Below are positions 25,638-35,362 of a stretch of DNA of 64,000 nucleotides, piece after piece. Where the stretch lies: assembly GCA_039820545.1 (NCBI GenBank), contig JBCBPW010000028.1:1-64000 (forward strand). The letters are read 5' to 3'. Numbering within the stretch: position 1 is the stretch's first letter; each line of letters opens with the position of its first letter. The position numbers were made by a program, and so were the translations under genes. The stretch comes from JALEFZ01 sp039820545. GTDB lineage: Bacteria > Bacteroidota > Bacteroidia > J057. The notes beneath the pieces are model-generated. The model searched no databases and was not told where the DNA came from. It worked only from the letters and a program-made list of their open reading frames with translations.

Positions 25638-27266
25638 ATGAACCTCATCAAACAAATCCTACTCAGCCTTTTACTCCTATTCGCATTTTCCACGCTCTTT
25701 GCTCAAAAGTTGAGCCTAACTGAAATCGACATGCCCCTCTCCAAGGAGGCCTCCAAAGCCGCCAAGAAAGGCGAGCTATTCAACGGAGGGACATTTCTAA
25801 GTGAAGACGGGAAGAATCAATACAACTTTTACCTGTTCAAACCCAAAGGAAAAGACCTGATGTACGACATCATCACCTTGGATGTTCAGTCTGGTCAAGT
25901 AAAATCCACGGAAACAGAAGCCTATACCCTAGAAAATCTTTCCCAGTACAATCTTTCTGCACAGGGCGAATTATCTGACTCAGAACCGGGAAAGCAAAAT
26001 CTCTCGGGACGTGCCTTTGGCTACATGAAAAGACCCATATTGGCAGGTCCACCCACACTGATCAAAGGAACCTTCTCGGATAAATACGTCAATGGTGTCT
26101 GGGGTGGTTATGACTTTGACAAAAAAGGAGATCAGAAGTTAGAAGAACGTTTTTGGCCAGACTTTTCTTTTTCGGTGGGAGAAGGTGTAAATAATCAGGA
26201 CTACCTCCTCCGCAAGCGTACGACGCTGGGAAGACTGCTGGCAGGAAACAAGAATTACATTCCCATGGATGGGAAGGCGTATGTGGGTGGCTTGATGGCA
26301 ACTTCAGGAGTAGACATGTTCCTCACAGGGATCTTCGATATGAAGACGATGCGTTGGGATCATAAAGTCGAGTCAAAGTTAGCGCCAGGCTTGCAGCATC
26401 TCGATTATCATATAGATGCTCAGGGACATGTACATTCGCTCTTATCTGCTGAGCCTCATTTTCTTTTGGTAGAGTTTGACGAAATGGGCAATAAGGTCAA
26501 TCAATTGGCACTTTCCATTCCGAAATCTCCTAACTATTCCTACACCACCTTTAAGCTATTTGATCTAAATGATGTACTTTTTGTCATTGGGAGTCATGTA
26601 GATAAGCCAGGTACAGGGGCAAAGGCAGGGCTTTCGATCACCCAAGTAAAAGATGGAAAAGAAGTCTTCCATGTCATGCATGATTACGAAAGTATCTCCA
26701 ACGTGCTAAATGCTGCGCCAAAGAATAAGGGAAAATTTAAGCCTACCATGCGCCAGGAAGTAGAGTCGGTCCATGTCCTGCCCAATGGTGATTACTTGAT
26801 CCTTTACAACAATGGTTTCATGCCTGTGCATAATTATGCCATGCAGCTCAGTCCTTCGGGAGCCTTGAAAACCACGTATCAAGTGGATGCGATAGAAAAT
26901 GATGGTTCCCCCAACAATCGATTGGAGACAGGATCTACCCATCTTCCTACTTTGATGCTTCCTGCGAAAGATGGCACTTGCTACCTGATCATCCGGACAG
27001 TGCCTCAAGCCCTAGACAAAGGTGTGCAGGTGAGTTCGACGAGAGGGAATTCTTTCGAGATTATTCGCACAGTCCGAATAGATGAGCTGTATGCCTATGG
27101 TAAAATCGTCAAGATCAATCCCAATGATCAAAGCATCACCAACGTAATCGCACCTGATCAAGTCTTGGCGGGAGAAGTACCAGGGGAATTGTTGCCCAAC
27201 GGAAGTCTGATGCTTCATACACTCGATACGAAAAAGAAGAAGCGGGTGAAACTGTTGGTCAAATGA
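25638..27266 (+). CDS. Exported protein of unknown function
   Basis: The preferred start is the ATG at 25638 (MNLIKQILLSLLLLFAFSTLFAQ), a good signal peptide cleaved after FAQ; an ATG 9 bp upstream is also possible. The mature part of about 520 residues has no family I can name. It is beta-rich, with patterns such as VEFDEMGNKVNQLALSI and VHVLPNGDYLILYNNGF that suggest a beta-propeller-like fold, and it ends in basic KKKKRVKLLVK without a recognisable sorting domain. Its promoter region carries the palindrome shared with the sensor kinase locus, so it may belong to that regulon. Confidence 0.6.
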   Translation: MNLIKQILLSLLLLFAFSTLFAQKLSLTEIDMPLSKEASKAAKKGELFNGGTFLSEDGKNQYNFYLFKPKGKDLMYDIITLDVQSGQVKSTETEAYTLENLSQYNLSAQGELSDSEPGKQNLSGRAFGYMKRPILAGPPTLIKGTFSDKYVNGVWGGYDFDKKGDQKLEERFWPDFSFSVGEGVNNQDYLLRKRTTLGRLLAGNKNYIPMDGKAYVGGLMATSGVDMFLTGIFDMKTMRWDHKVESKLAPGLQHLDYHIDAQGHVHSLLSAEPHFLLVEFDEMGNKVNQLALSIPKSPNYSYTTFKLFDLNDVLFVIGSHVDKPGTGAKAGLSITQVKDGKEVFHVMHDYESISNVLNAAPKNKGKFKPTMRQEVESVHVLPNGDYLILYNNGFMPVHNYAMQLSPSGALKTTYQVDAIENDGSPNNRLETGSTHLPTLMLPAKDGTCYLIIRTVPQALDKGVQVSSTRGNSFEIIRTVRIDELYAYGKIVKINPNDQSITNVIAPDQVLAGEVPGELLPNGSLMLHTLDTKKKKRVKLLVK

Positions 27267-27304
27267 TGGGATGAAACACAAGAAAGCTTTATAGATCTAT
27301 CGGG

Positions 27305-27330
27305 AGCTGTCCTATACGGGCAGCTTTTTT
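27305..27330 (+). terminator. Rho-independent terminator
   Basis: The stem AGCTGTCC / GGGCAGCT (one T-G pair, 5-base loop) is followed by six T, 38 bp after the stop at 27266. It separates this gene from the convergent response regulator. Confidence 0.85.
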
Positions 27331-27411
27331 CGTAGGCGCACCGCCACAGCCTGCGCACTTCACACCAGCACCAGCATCCATATACCAACCTTGCCAGCGT
27401 CAACGTCAAAG

Positions 27412-28077
27412 CTACTTCTTCCAAAACCACTTATTTTGATTGGCCAGCGTAATCACCTCTGCCTTAGACTTGACAGACATCTTTTGGTAGATGTTGTGCA
27501 CATGGTTACGGACCGTCTTTCGAGAGATAAAGAGTTGCTCGGCAATTTGAGGATAGGTTTTGCCTTGGGAGAGCAACTTCAGGATCTCCAGTTCACGCGG
27601 GGTCAATTGATAGTCGCTGAGAGAGACCCTTGCTCGATGTCGCGTAGGCAATTCTTCGCGAAGATACCGAATCGCTTTGGCAGCGACGATAGGGGACATG
27701 GGCATGCGATGCTCGTGTGCATCTTCGATGGCTTGAAGGACGCGACTGGGTTTCTCTCCCTTCAAGATATAGCCACAAGCACCTGCAAGGATCGCCTGAA
27801 AGATATGCGCTTCGTCATCAAATACCGTCAGCATCAACACTTGGGTATTAGGAAACTGTGCACGAATGATCTTTGTGGCTTCAATCCCATCCATACGAGG
27901 CATTTCGATATCCATCAAGATTACATCGGGTTTGGCCTCTATGTCTTCCATTCGCTCGATCGCTTGCTGGCCATTGATGGCAGTGAAGACCACTTCCACC
28001 TCATCAAATAAAGCACAAGCATCTTGCAGTTGGCGAATGAGCTGGGGCTGGTCATCGATAATGGCGATCTGTAGCAT
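27412..28077 (-). CDS. Two-component response regulator, NarL/FixJ (LuxR) type
   Basis: The 221-residue protein has a receiver domain (about 1-120) with the acidic pair IIDDQP, the phospho-acceptor Asp in DVILMDIEMPRMDG and the conserved Lys in YILKGEKP. A C-terminal LuxR-type helix-turn-helix follows (LTPRELEILKLLSQGKTYPQIAEQLFISRKTVRNHVHNIYQKM). It should be phosphorylated by the sensor kinase encoded immediately upstream (28198-30120, same strand, 120-bp gap) and then bind DNA as a dimer. The two 22-bp palindromes at 25563 and 30198 are good candidates for its sites. Confidence 0.92.
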   Translation of the reverse strand: MLQIAIIDDQPQLIRQLQDACALFDEVEVVFTAINGQQAIERMEDIEAKPDVILMDIEMPRMDGIEATKIIRAQFPNTQVLMLTVFDDEAHIFQAILAGACGYILKGEKPSRVLQAIEDAHEHRMPMSPIVAAKAIRYLREELPTRHRARVSLSDYQLTPRELEILKLLSQGKTYPQIAEQLFISRKTVRNHVHNIYQKMSVKSKAEVITLANQNKWFWKK

Positions 28078-28197
28078 ATAAGATGGCTTTGATGGTTTGG
28101 TTGATATTTTTTCTAGACTATATCATCGCAGTCATAGCTCAAGTAAGTAACGGAGAATCTTGTTTGTTCACTATGGGGCAATTGTACCATATCATGC

Positions 28198-30120
28198 CTA
28201 GGAGTCCAATTTAATGGTTAGCTGAGTCCCACGGTTAGGCGCGGAATCAATTTTTAGTTGTGCGTCTATTTCCTCTGCACGTGCCTGCATATTTTGCAAT
28301 CCATAATGGACATAATCGTCATTTCCCAACATTTTAAATCCTACGCCATCGTCCACAAGGGTAACGATCACGCTTGGAGCAGCTTCTAGCTTGATCGAAA
28401 GACTTTGTGCATGGGCGTGTTTGACCACATTTTGGACGCCTTCCTGTATGATTCTAAACAAGGTAAGCCCTTGCTGAGGGCTGAGCGGGACATTGCCTGT
28501 GACGTTTACTTCCCATTTTGGAGTTTCCATCCCATCCAGGTAGCGATGCACATACTGTCGCAGCTTTCTTCCGAGCCCTTCTAGGTCGATATCCTCCTGC
28601 TTAATGGCCCATATTGTATCCCGCAGAAGTCCGATTGTTTCTCGTGCGTGCTCATCCAACTGCTCGATGGTCGCCACCTCTACGGGTTCCTGATTACGGT
28701 GTGCTTTCATACCTAGCAAGTTGAGCTTGGTCGTGATCGCTGTAAGTTGGGCACCTACATGGTCGTGCAGATCTCGCGAAATACGCTCCTTCTCTGCTTT
28801 GAGCTTGAGTTCTTGTAGGCGTTGCTCATACTGGCGTCTTTCTTGTAACCGAAAGAATGCACCTCCTCCGATGATCAGCATCAGCAATCCACCACTACCT
28901 GCAAGTAATAGATTTCGTGTATTGCGCTGGTTTTGATTTTCGATTTTTAGCTCTTGAAGGACGATTTGTTGCTCTTTCTTCTCCGTTTCATAGCGTGTTT
29001 GCATTTCTGCAATCTGCTGAGTTACGCGTGCTCCTCGGATACTATCAGAGAGTTTGATATGAGCTAGTAAGACTTCTGTTGCAGGTCCATATCTTTTCTG
29101 ATACATATAAAGCTCTCCCATGGCACGAAGGGTTGAAGATTCTACCTCTCTAAATCTTCCTTGCTGCGCGAGTTCGAGGCTTTTTTGAAAGGAGGCAGCA
29201 GCCTGCGAGGGTTGATCATCTTTGGCCTGGTAACTTCCCAACTTGGCATACCCCATGGCTAATCCCTCAGTATTATTTTGTGCTGCATGGATGTCGATAC
29301 TTTGTTCAATCGCTTGAATGGCCTGGGATAATCGATCTTGTTTGAAGTAAAGGCTACTCAGACTCGTATAAGTGGAAGCTAAGTTGCGTATGTCTTGATG
29401 CTGTTCACTGATGTCTCTAGCCTTGAGTAGGTACAGCTTAGCCGAGTCTAGTTGGTCTAATTTAAGGAAACAGGTACCAATAGACTGCCATCCCATTCCT
29501 TCCTCTCCTGCTTTAAGGGCTTCTTTGGGCATTTCGGAGAGACTATTTTTAAGGGTTACCAAAGCATCTTCGTAGCGCTCCATGAAGAAGTAAATCCTCC
29601 CTATGTTAAACTTTCCACGAGCGGCATTCAGTGTATCCTTAGCTTGCTCTCGAATGTCCAAGGCCTCCAGTTGAAGTGCCAAAGCCGATTCATAATTTCC
29701 CCTAAACTGCTCAATCACAGCGATATTATTTAGCCCTGCAGCTATACCTGAGGTATCTTTTAGCTGACGCTTGATATCCAGTGACAACTGGTTGTATCGA
29801 ATGGCACTGTCCAATTGACCTTGATTGATGAATACGGTGGCGTGAACGATGTAGACCTTACTCAGATGGGGAAGTGTGCTGGATTGATCTCTTACACTGA
29901 GGGCAATCTGGCTAGCCTCTCGGCAGAGCATGTCTCCACTATCGGGATAACTAAAGGCGTAGCGCCAAGCCACATGCATCATATCCCAGATATGACTTGT
30001 ATCTCTTTGGGGGACATCAATCAGGGCTTTGAGGCTGTCCATATAAGGTTGCGCTATGAGCGGAGAGATTCCCATTCCCAACCACCATATACATACAAAG
30101 AAGAGTCGTTTCGTATTCAT
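28198..30120 (-). CDS. Sensor histidine kinase with periplasmic TPR region (HisKA_3 type)
   Basis: The ATG at 30120 gives a signal peptide (MNTKRLFFVCIWWLGMGISPLIAQ); an upstream in-frame ATG (30186) would precede it with 22 unlikely residues. Periplasmic TPR repeats cover about 60-390 (for example GLNNIAVIEQFRGNYESALALQLEAL). A coiled coil, one transmembrane helix (LLLAGSGGLLMLIIGGGAFF) and the cytoplasmic kinase follow. The phospho-acceptor His is in ERISRDLHDHVGAQL, with an HATPase region (LFRIIQEGVQNVVKHAHA; VDDGVGF; NRGTQLTIKL). This is the classic partner of NarL-type regulators and lies directly before one. A palindrome lies 78 bp upstream of its start, so autoregulation is likely. Confidence 0.88.
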   Translation of the reverse strand: MNTKRLFFVCIWWLGMGISPLIAQPYMDSLKALIDVPQRDTSHIWDMMHVAWRYAFSYPDSGDMLCREASQIALSVRDQSSTLPHLSKVYIVHATVFINQGQLDSAIRYNQLSLDIKRQLKDTSGIAAGLNNIAVIEQFRGNYESALALQLEALDIREQAKDTLNAARGKFNIGRIYFFMERYEDALVTLKNSLSEMPKEALKAGEEGMGWQSIGTCFLKLDQLDSAKLYLLKARDISEQHQDIRNLASTYTSLSSLYFKQDRLSQAIQAIEQSIDIHAAQNNTEGLAMGYAKLGSYQAKDDQPSQAAASFQKSLELAQQGRFREVESSTLRAMGELYMYQKRYGPATEVLLAHIKLSDSIRGARVTQQIAEMQTRYETEKKEQQIVLQELKIENQNQRNTRNLLLAGSGGLLMLIIGGGAFFRLQERRQYEQRLQELKLKAEKERISRDLHDHVGAQLTAITTKLNLLGMKAHRNQEPVEVATIEQLDEHARETIGLLRDTIWAIKQEDIDLEGLGRKLRQYVHRYLDGMETPKWEVNVTGNVPLSPQQGLTLFRIIQEGVQNVVKHAHAQSLSIKLEAAPSVIVTLVDDGVGFKMLGNDDYVHYGLQNMQARAEEIDAQLKIDSAPNRGTQLTIKLDS

Positions 30121-30197
30121 GCTAAAAATCAAGGGGTAGATAGATTCTTGATCATTAAACTTAAACAGTCGCTCAGATTTTCCCAAGTCGATCTCAA

Positions 30198-30219
30198 AAA
30201 TGGGACAGGTGTTCCATTT
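30198..30219. promoter_or_regulatory. Near-perfect palindrome, candidate operator 2
   Basis: AAATGGGACA-GG-TGTTCCATTT: one mismatch between the arms. It lies almost centrally between two divergent starts, 78 bp from the kinase ATG (30120) and 75 bp from the lipoprotein ATG (30294). It shares 25 of 28 positions, including flanks, with the site at 25559-25586. Confidence 0.6.
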
Positions 30220-30293
30220 ACAAGCCCACGTCGAGAGGGTTTATTGCAGGTGTTATCTCAAGTCATTGTTCACCTCCAATAAATGATAAGAAT

Positions 30294-31748
30294 ATGAAGT
30301 CGCGATTCACCTATCTCCTTCTCATCGGGAGCTTGCTGTTATGTGCTTGTAAACGAGACGTAGAAGAGGAAGAAGAGGTTACGGGCTCTAATAGCCATCA
30401 ATCGGTTTTGATTAGCAATTCGGGGGGCTGGGAGTCCGTGTATTTTACAGAGAGTATCTTTTCAAACTATATCAACCGCTACAACTTTGAGACCTATATT
30501 GTCCCAAGGGGCATTACGGTTACTCAAGGGCAACCTATCATGTGGGCTTCGCATGCGTTTCAGCAGATCACATCTGACGAAAGGGTGTCACAGGTCATGC
30601 ATTACCCCAATCCCCGTACAGGGACAATGACTACGAGTTCGTTGCCTTACAACTTCTTTACGACTAATTCAACGACGAATCTATTCAAGGCCATTCAGCC
30701 TGTGATTCCATCTAATATTGAAGAATTGCTGATCAGTACAGGAATGAATGGGACATTTACCCAGCCCTTTTTGCCACGTCTCAAGCCTTTTTTCTATGGG
30801 AATGAAGTCTGGGCATGGAGCGATTATTGGCGAAAAGTCTTTGGCAGTGATAGGCGTTCGGAGAGTTACCGAATGCTCAGCACGCCTTTGCTATATGGGC
30901 AAAATTCCTATGGATGGGCGAATTTCATGGGGATGCGTCGTTTTCCCACAGGATATTTTGAGACTGACGTTGCATTTAGAAATCATGTCGCCTTTGATCG
31001 TTCGGGTACGTTAGATGTGTATGACTCAGGGTCTCAAGAGATTATTGCCTATGCAGCTCGATTCTATGCAAATCCCCAACCTAACGAATTCAAATACTAT
31101 TACTGCATGCTGGGCAAGACTTATAAAGCGGATTATGACTCGTTGGAGCGAATCGCTGTACTGCCTTACAATGCAGATCTGGATTATGACGAAACGACAG
31201 GTAGCAGTCTTCCAGCAGTCGTGACCAAGGCCATTGGCGATCAGTTGTTTACGGCTATTCTCGCTCCTCAGAAAAGCCAGCTCCACTTTGTCTTAGGTAA
31301 TTTTGACGATGGCTTTGACTATATGTATAAGCTGGAGGATGTGGTAAATGTGATTGAAGTCGTAGAGGGGAATGATCATTTTTACTGTATCTGGGAGAAT
31401 GCTTCAGGTGATTATCAAGCTGCCAAGATCAGTTTAGCTGGTCAGGTGACGCTACTCAGCACATTTGACCGTCCCAGTAGCCTCAATGACTATAGTTTCA
31501 CGCATTACAAGGGGGATCTCATAATCGGTTATTCAGACGATGCGGTCGAGAGAAAAGCCAGTGTATATCGAGTTTCAGAATCGGGAGTCAGTTTGGTGGG
31601 GACACAAGGTTTTACCCAGGAAGCGACTGAAGTAGTGGTAGGTTCCGACGGAAATACGCTGTATGCCTCCGTGATGAATTGTGTAAGTCCTGTTTATGAG
31701 GGAGCAGAACAATTTTGTGGATGGGAGATCGTACGATTTGACCCCTAA
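30294..31748 (+). CDS. Lipoprotein of unknown function
   Basis: The 484-residue protein has a lipoprotein signal peptide with lipobox LCAC (Cys about residue 19), followed by an acidic DVEEEEEV stretch. The rest is beta-rich and aromatic-rich, without a family I recognise. The C-terminal 200 residues have repeated strands of the type FYCIWENASGDYQAAKISLAGQ and DLIIGYSDDAVERKASVYRVSE that suggest propeller blades. It is divergent from the sensor kinase and shares the palindrome-bearing intergenic region with it. The next lipoprotein gene begins 60 bp after it, probably in the same transcript. Confidence 0.65.
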   Translation: MKSRFTYLLLIGSLLLCACKRDVEEEEEVTGSNSHQSVLISNSGGWESVYFTESIFSNYINRYNFETYIVPRGITVTQGQPIMWASHAFQQITSDERVSQVMHYPNPRTGTMTTSSLPYNFFTTNSTTNLFKAIQPVIPSNIEELLISTGMNGTFTQPFLPRLKPFFYGNEVWAWSDYWRKVFGSDRRSESYRMLSTPLLYGQNSYGWANFMGMRRFPTGYFETDVAFRNHVAFDRSGTLDVYDSGSQEIIAYAARFYANPQPNEFKYYYCMLGKTYKADYDSLERIAVLPYNADLDYDETTGSSLPAVVTKAIGDQLFTAILAPQKSQLHFVLGNFDDGFDYMYKLEDVVNVIEVVEGNDHFYCIWENASGDYQAAKISLAGQVTLLSTFDRPSSLNDYSFTHYKGDLIIGYSDDAVERKASVYRVSESGVSLVGTQGFTQEATEVVVGSDGNTLYASVMNCVSPVYEGAEQFCGWEIVRFDP

Positions 31749-31808
31749 ATATCAGATTTCAAGCCTTTTTTCTCTTATCATTTTACTCGAACACAAATAC
31801 ATTTAGAT

Positions 31809-32381
31809 ATGAAATCCTTATTTCAGCCTGCTATCCTTGTGGCCACATGTAGCCTGATGATCCTCCTTGCTTCTTGTTCTCTCTTTGAGCAGGTAGAACC
31901 TGAAGATCCATGTAAGCCTACAAGGGAAGCATTTTATCCTGATTTGACATACAGCCGTTTCAAGATTGCGGATCTAGACTCTATGTACTTGAATACGTAT
32001 TTGGAATCCACCTACAAGTTAGACAAGCCCTTCATTTTCGAATATCAAGGACAGGCTGAGGCTTATATCAATCTGAACTTTGTCCGAATCAACCTGACGG
32101 ATTCTTGTGAAGCTTTTAGAGCGCATGGCTTTTCAATCTATGCAGCCATCGATCAGTTGCCCTTTGAGCAGAAAACTTATGCGATAGAGGCACCAGGTGG
32201 TAGGAACTATGCCTCTTACAACTTCGGAGAATATCTCGGAGGGAGCTTGGCCTTATTTACGGGACCCAATGCGGGTTCGATTACCATCACGAATTATACG
32301 CCTGACGCAAGGCTTGCAGGGTATTACCAGTTTGAGATTGGCGATTTTACTGTAGGTGGGCGTTTTGATTATGAATTGTGA
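31809..32381 (+). CDS. Lipoprotein of unknown function
   Basis: The 190-residue protein has a signal peptide with lipobox LASC (Cys about residue 23). The mature part of about 165 residues is beta-rich with several aromatic residues (YLESTYKLDKPFIFEYQGQAEAYINLNFVRI; GGRFDYEL at the end), consistent with a small beta-barrel or sandwich. No family is recognised. It lies in the apparent operon of the preceding lipoprotein and ends before a strong bidirectional terminator. Confidence 0.6.
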   Translation: MKSLFQPAILVATCSLMILLASCSLFEQVEPEDPCKPTREAFYPDLTYSRFKIADLDSMYLNTYLESTYKLDKPFIFEYQGQAEAYINLNFVRINLTDSCEAFRAHGFSIYAAIDQLPFEQKTYAIEAPGGRNYASYNFGEYLGGSLALFTGPNAGSITITNYTPDARLAGYYQFEIGDFTVGGRFDYEL

Positions 32382-32403
32382 TAATGATAAAAGAACGTAT
32401 ATC

Positions 32404-32434
32404 AAAAAAGCCTACTCATATGAGCAGGCTTTTT
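32404..32434. terminator. Bidirectional terminator between lipoprotein gene and pnp
   Basis: AAAAAGCCT-a-CTCATATGAG-c-AGGCTTTTT forms a long near-perfect stem with an A run on one side and a T run on the other, serving both convergent genes. Confidence 0.9.
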
Positions 32435-32469
32435 ATCTATTTCAATGAATGGCAATCACTGCCTTTCGC

Positions 32470-34659
32470 TTAGTTTCTTCTTCCGCGTCGGTCTCCACGA
32501 TCGCCGCGATCTCCACGTCCGCGACGTTCTTCTTCTACATAGCCTTCAGGCTTGGGAGTCAGGACCTTGTGGCTAAGGCGCCACTTGCCCGATTTAGGAT
32601 CGACACCTACGAGCTTGATGGGTACTTCTTCGCCCACTTTGAAGACCCCTTCCATACTCTTGATACGCTCATAAGAGATCTCAGATATGTGTAACAGTCC
32701 TTCCTTACCAGGCAAGAACTCCACAAACGCACCGTAATCCATGATGGTCTTGACCTTGGCGTTGTATACCTCGCCAATGGTTGGGACTTGAATCAATTTA
32801 CGGATATGTTGGGCAGCAGCAGCGATAGCTTCAGCTCCGACACCTGTAATGGTGGCCGTACCCATGTTATTTCCGTCTGTTCCTTCTTCCAGCGCAATGG
32901 TCGTATTGGTATCCTTCTGGATCTCCTGGATGATCTTACCACCAGGTCCGATGACTGTACCGAAGGAGTCATTGGGAATCTCCATCGTGAATACAACGGG
33001 TGCATATGGAGAAACATCTGCATTCGCTTCAGGAATGACTTTGAGCATCTCGTCCAGGATATGGAGGCGACCGCCTTTAGACTGCTGAAGCGCAGCTTCT
33101 ACGATGTCCCATGAAAGGCCCTGGATCTTGATATCCATCTGGCAAGCAGTCAAGCCTTCTGTCGTGCCTGCTACCTTGAAGTCCATGTCTCCGAGGAAAT
33201 CTTCGTCACCGAGGATGTCCGAAAGTACAGCAAAACCATCCTCAGTCGTGATCAATCCCATGGCAATACCTGATACGGGGCGATTCACTTTGATACCACC
33301 ATCCATCAGTGCCATACAGCCGCCACATACAGAGGCCATAGAACTGGAACCGTTAGATTCGAGAATATTGGATACAAGACGGATTGTATAAGAGCTTTCT
33401 TCGGGAATGACAGGCTTAAGCGCACGCTCTGCAAGGTTTCCGTGACCGATTTCACGACGAGCAGGACCGCGGTTAGGCTTTACTTCACCAGTAGAGAATC
33501 CTGGAAAGTTGTACTGAAGCATGAAGCGCTTAGATCCCTGGAAAGTCGCAGTATCAATGGTCTGCTCATCCATCTTAGAACCGAGTGTCATGCTACAAAG
33601 CGCTTGTGTCTCTCCACGCGTAAACACAGCGGAACCGTGCGCACGTGGCAACAAGCCTACTTCTCCCCAGATGGGGCGTATTTCTTCAAGCGCACGTCCG
33701 TCTAGTCTCAACTTCTCAGCTACGACCAATCCACGTACGATTTGCTTTTGTATTTTCTTAAAGTACTTGCCGACTTTCGCTCCGAAGTATTCATCTTCTT
33801 CGTGCGATTCTTTGAATTTCTCGACAACTTCTTCTTTCAACGATCTAAAACGTTCTGAACGTTCTTCTTTTGCGAAGGCTCCACGCGCAATTTCTTCGAA
33901 TGGACCTGAGAGCAGTTCGCTCATACCATTGTACAATTCTTCGTCGAAGGCAAGGGTTTCATACTCACGCTTGGGCTTTCCAGCCGCTTCGCGAAGATCT
34001 TCTTGAAGTTGGTTGAGCGTCTTAATGATCTCATGCCCGAACTTCATCGCTTCTAGCATGATATCTTCTCCGACTTCTTTCATTTCTCCTTCTACCATAT
34101 TGATAGACTCTGTCGTACCAGCGATCATCAGATCTACGTCACAACTTGCCATATCTTGGAAAGGAGGATTGATGACAAATTCGCCATCCTTGCGCGCTAC
34201 GCGTACTTCACTTACAGGGTGATTGAAGGGGATATCAGATACATACAGGGCAGAGGAAGCGGCCAAACAAGCCAAAGCATCAGGTTGCTCTGTAGAATCT
34301 GAAGAAATCAACTGAACCATGACCTGCGTATCACCGTGATAATCATCGGGAAATAGCGGGCGAATGGCACGGTCGATCAGACGAGAAGTGAGGATTTCGT
34401 GCTCACCCATACGGCCATCTCGCTTGAAGAAGCCACCAGGGAATCGGCCAGCAGCTGCGAACTTTTCCATGTAATCGACAGATAGGGGAAGGAAATCCTT
34501 TTCTACGTCGATTTCTTTTCTGGCAACCACTGTAGCAAGGAGTTTGGTATCTCCACAGGTCAAGATGATGGACCCGTCTGCTTGTTTGGCTAATGCACCA
34601 GTTTCAATTGAGATTTCACGTCCATCTGGTAGCTGTGTGGACTTTCGTATGACGTTCAT
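32470..34659 (-). CDS. pnp: Polyribonucleotide nucleotidyltransferase (PNPase)
   Basis: The 729-residue enzyme is a 3'-5' phosphorolytic RNase. Two RNase PH domains are visible (GDTKLLATVVARKE, FPGGFFKRDGRMGEHEILTSRLIDR; later AHGSAVFTRGETQALCSMTLGS and GDMDFKVAGTTEGLTACQMDIKI). A KH domain with GTVIGPGGKIIQEIQ and an S1 domain (IGEVYNAKVKTIMDYGAFVEFLPGKEGLLHISEI) follow. The C-terminus is a short basic Arg/Gly/Asp repeat (GRGDRGDRGD), probably a flexible RNA-binding tail. It lies 153 bp after rpsO on the same strand, the common rpsO-pnp order. Confidence 0.97.
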   Translation of the reverse strand: MNVIRKSTQLPDGREISIETGALAKQADGSIILTCGDTKLLATVVARKEIDVEKDFLPLSVDYMEKFAAAGRFPGGFFKRDGRMGEHEILTSRLIDRAIRPLFPDDYHGDTQVMVQLISSDSTEQPDALACLAASSALYVSDIPFNHPVSEVRVARKDGEFVINPPFQDMASCDVDLMIAGTTESINMVEGEMKEVGEDIMLEAMKFGHEIIKTLNQLQEDLREAAGKPKREYETLAFDEELYNGMSELLSGPFEEIARGAFAKEERSERFRSLKEEVVEKFKESHEEDEYFGAKVGKYFKKIQKQIVRGLVVAEKLRLDGRALEEIRPIWGEVGLLPRAHGSAVFTRGETQALCSMTLGSKMDEQTIDTATFQGSKRFMLQYNFPGFSTGEVKPNRGPARREIGHGNLAERALKPVIPEESSYTIRLVSNILESNGSSSMASVCGGCMALMDGGIKVNRPVSGIAMGLITTEDGFAVLSDILGDEDFLGDMDFKVAGTTEGLTACQMDIKIQGLSWDIVEAALQQSKGGRLHILDEMLKVIPEANADVSPYAPVVFTMEIPNDSFGTVIGPGGKIIQEIQKDTNTTIALEEGTDGNNMGTATITGVGAEAIAAAAQHIRKLIQVPTIGEVYNAKVKTIMDYGAFVEFLPGKEGLLHISEISYERIKSMEGVFKVGEEVPIKLVGVDPKSGKWRLSHKVLTPKPEGYVEEERRGRGDRGDRGDRRGRRN

Positions 34660-34812
34660 ATAGTGTAGTGAGCGGAAAAATCGTTGTCTGTATCTACGTC
34701 TAAATGTATGAGGGACGGGACTATATCATGATAAGGAAGGTCGACCGTATGCCGAGTCCCCCACTGATTTATTCCAATTCCAGTGTGCCCAAAGGGAAAT
34801 GGGCGCGGTGTC

Positions 34813-35088
34813 TTATTTACGAATACCTAGTTCCTTGATAATCGCACGATAGCGCTCGATGTCTTTAGCCTTGAGGTAGTCAAGCATGCGGCGGCGCTTA
34901 CCTACGAGTTTTTGCAAACCACGCTGAGTAGAAGCGTCTTTTCTATTTTTCTTGAGGTGTTCGGTCAGGTGAGCAATGCGATATGTAAACAATGCAATCT
35001 GAGCTTCAGGAGATCCTGTGTCCTGCGCCTCTTTCTTATGCCCGTGCTTTTGGAAAATTTCCTGCTTAAGTTCCTTGTAAAGATACAT
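34813..35088 (-). CDS. rpsO: 30S ribosomal protein S15
   Basis: The 91-residue protein binds the central domain of 16S rRNA. It matches S15 throughout: DTGSPEAQIALFTYRIAHLTEHLKKNRKDASTQRGLQKLVGKRRRMLDYLKAKD. Length is normal. It lies directly before pnp, with which it is often co-transcribed. Confidence 0.97.
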   Translation of the reverse strand: MYLYKELKQEIFQKHGHKKEAQDTGSPEAQIALFTYRIAHLTEHLKKNRKDASTQRGLQKLVGKRRRMLDYLKAKDIERYRAIIKELGIRK

Positions 35089-35305
35089 TGATTTCTAGCT
35101 GTTTTTTTTCTGTACTTTTGGAACATGCAAATATAGGGAACGCTTTCGGACAAAACAAAGTCCAAGCGCTTTTATCCCCTTGTGCAGGAAAATGATTTCG
35201 CTATTATAGAATGTTCTTCTGTATCAGGAGTTAAGATACGATTTTTTCGATATAAATAAGCACCCAATCAAACGAAATGGAGGAATACCCAAATGAGAAT
35301 TTATT

Positions 35306-35333
35306 CATGACGAGCCCCTTCGGTCTCACGTCT
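35306..35333 (+). repeat. Dispersed 28-bp GTCTC-type repeat, copy 1
   Basis: The segment starting CATGACGAGCCCC and ending GTCTCACGTCT matches 48901-48928 at 23 of 28 positions. It lies in the 274-bp gap between rpsO and the PIG-L gene, 30 bp before the latter's start, and may act as leader sequence. Confidence 0.4.
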
Positions 35334-35362
35334 TATATCCCACGATTTATAGTCTACCTAAA

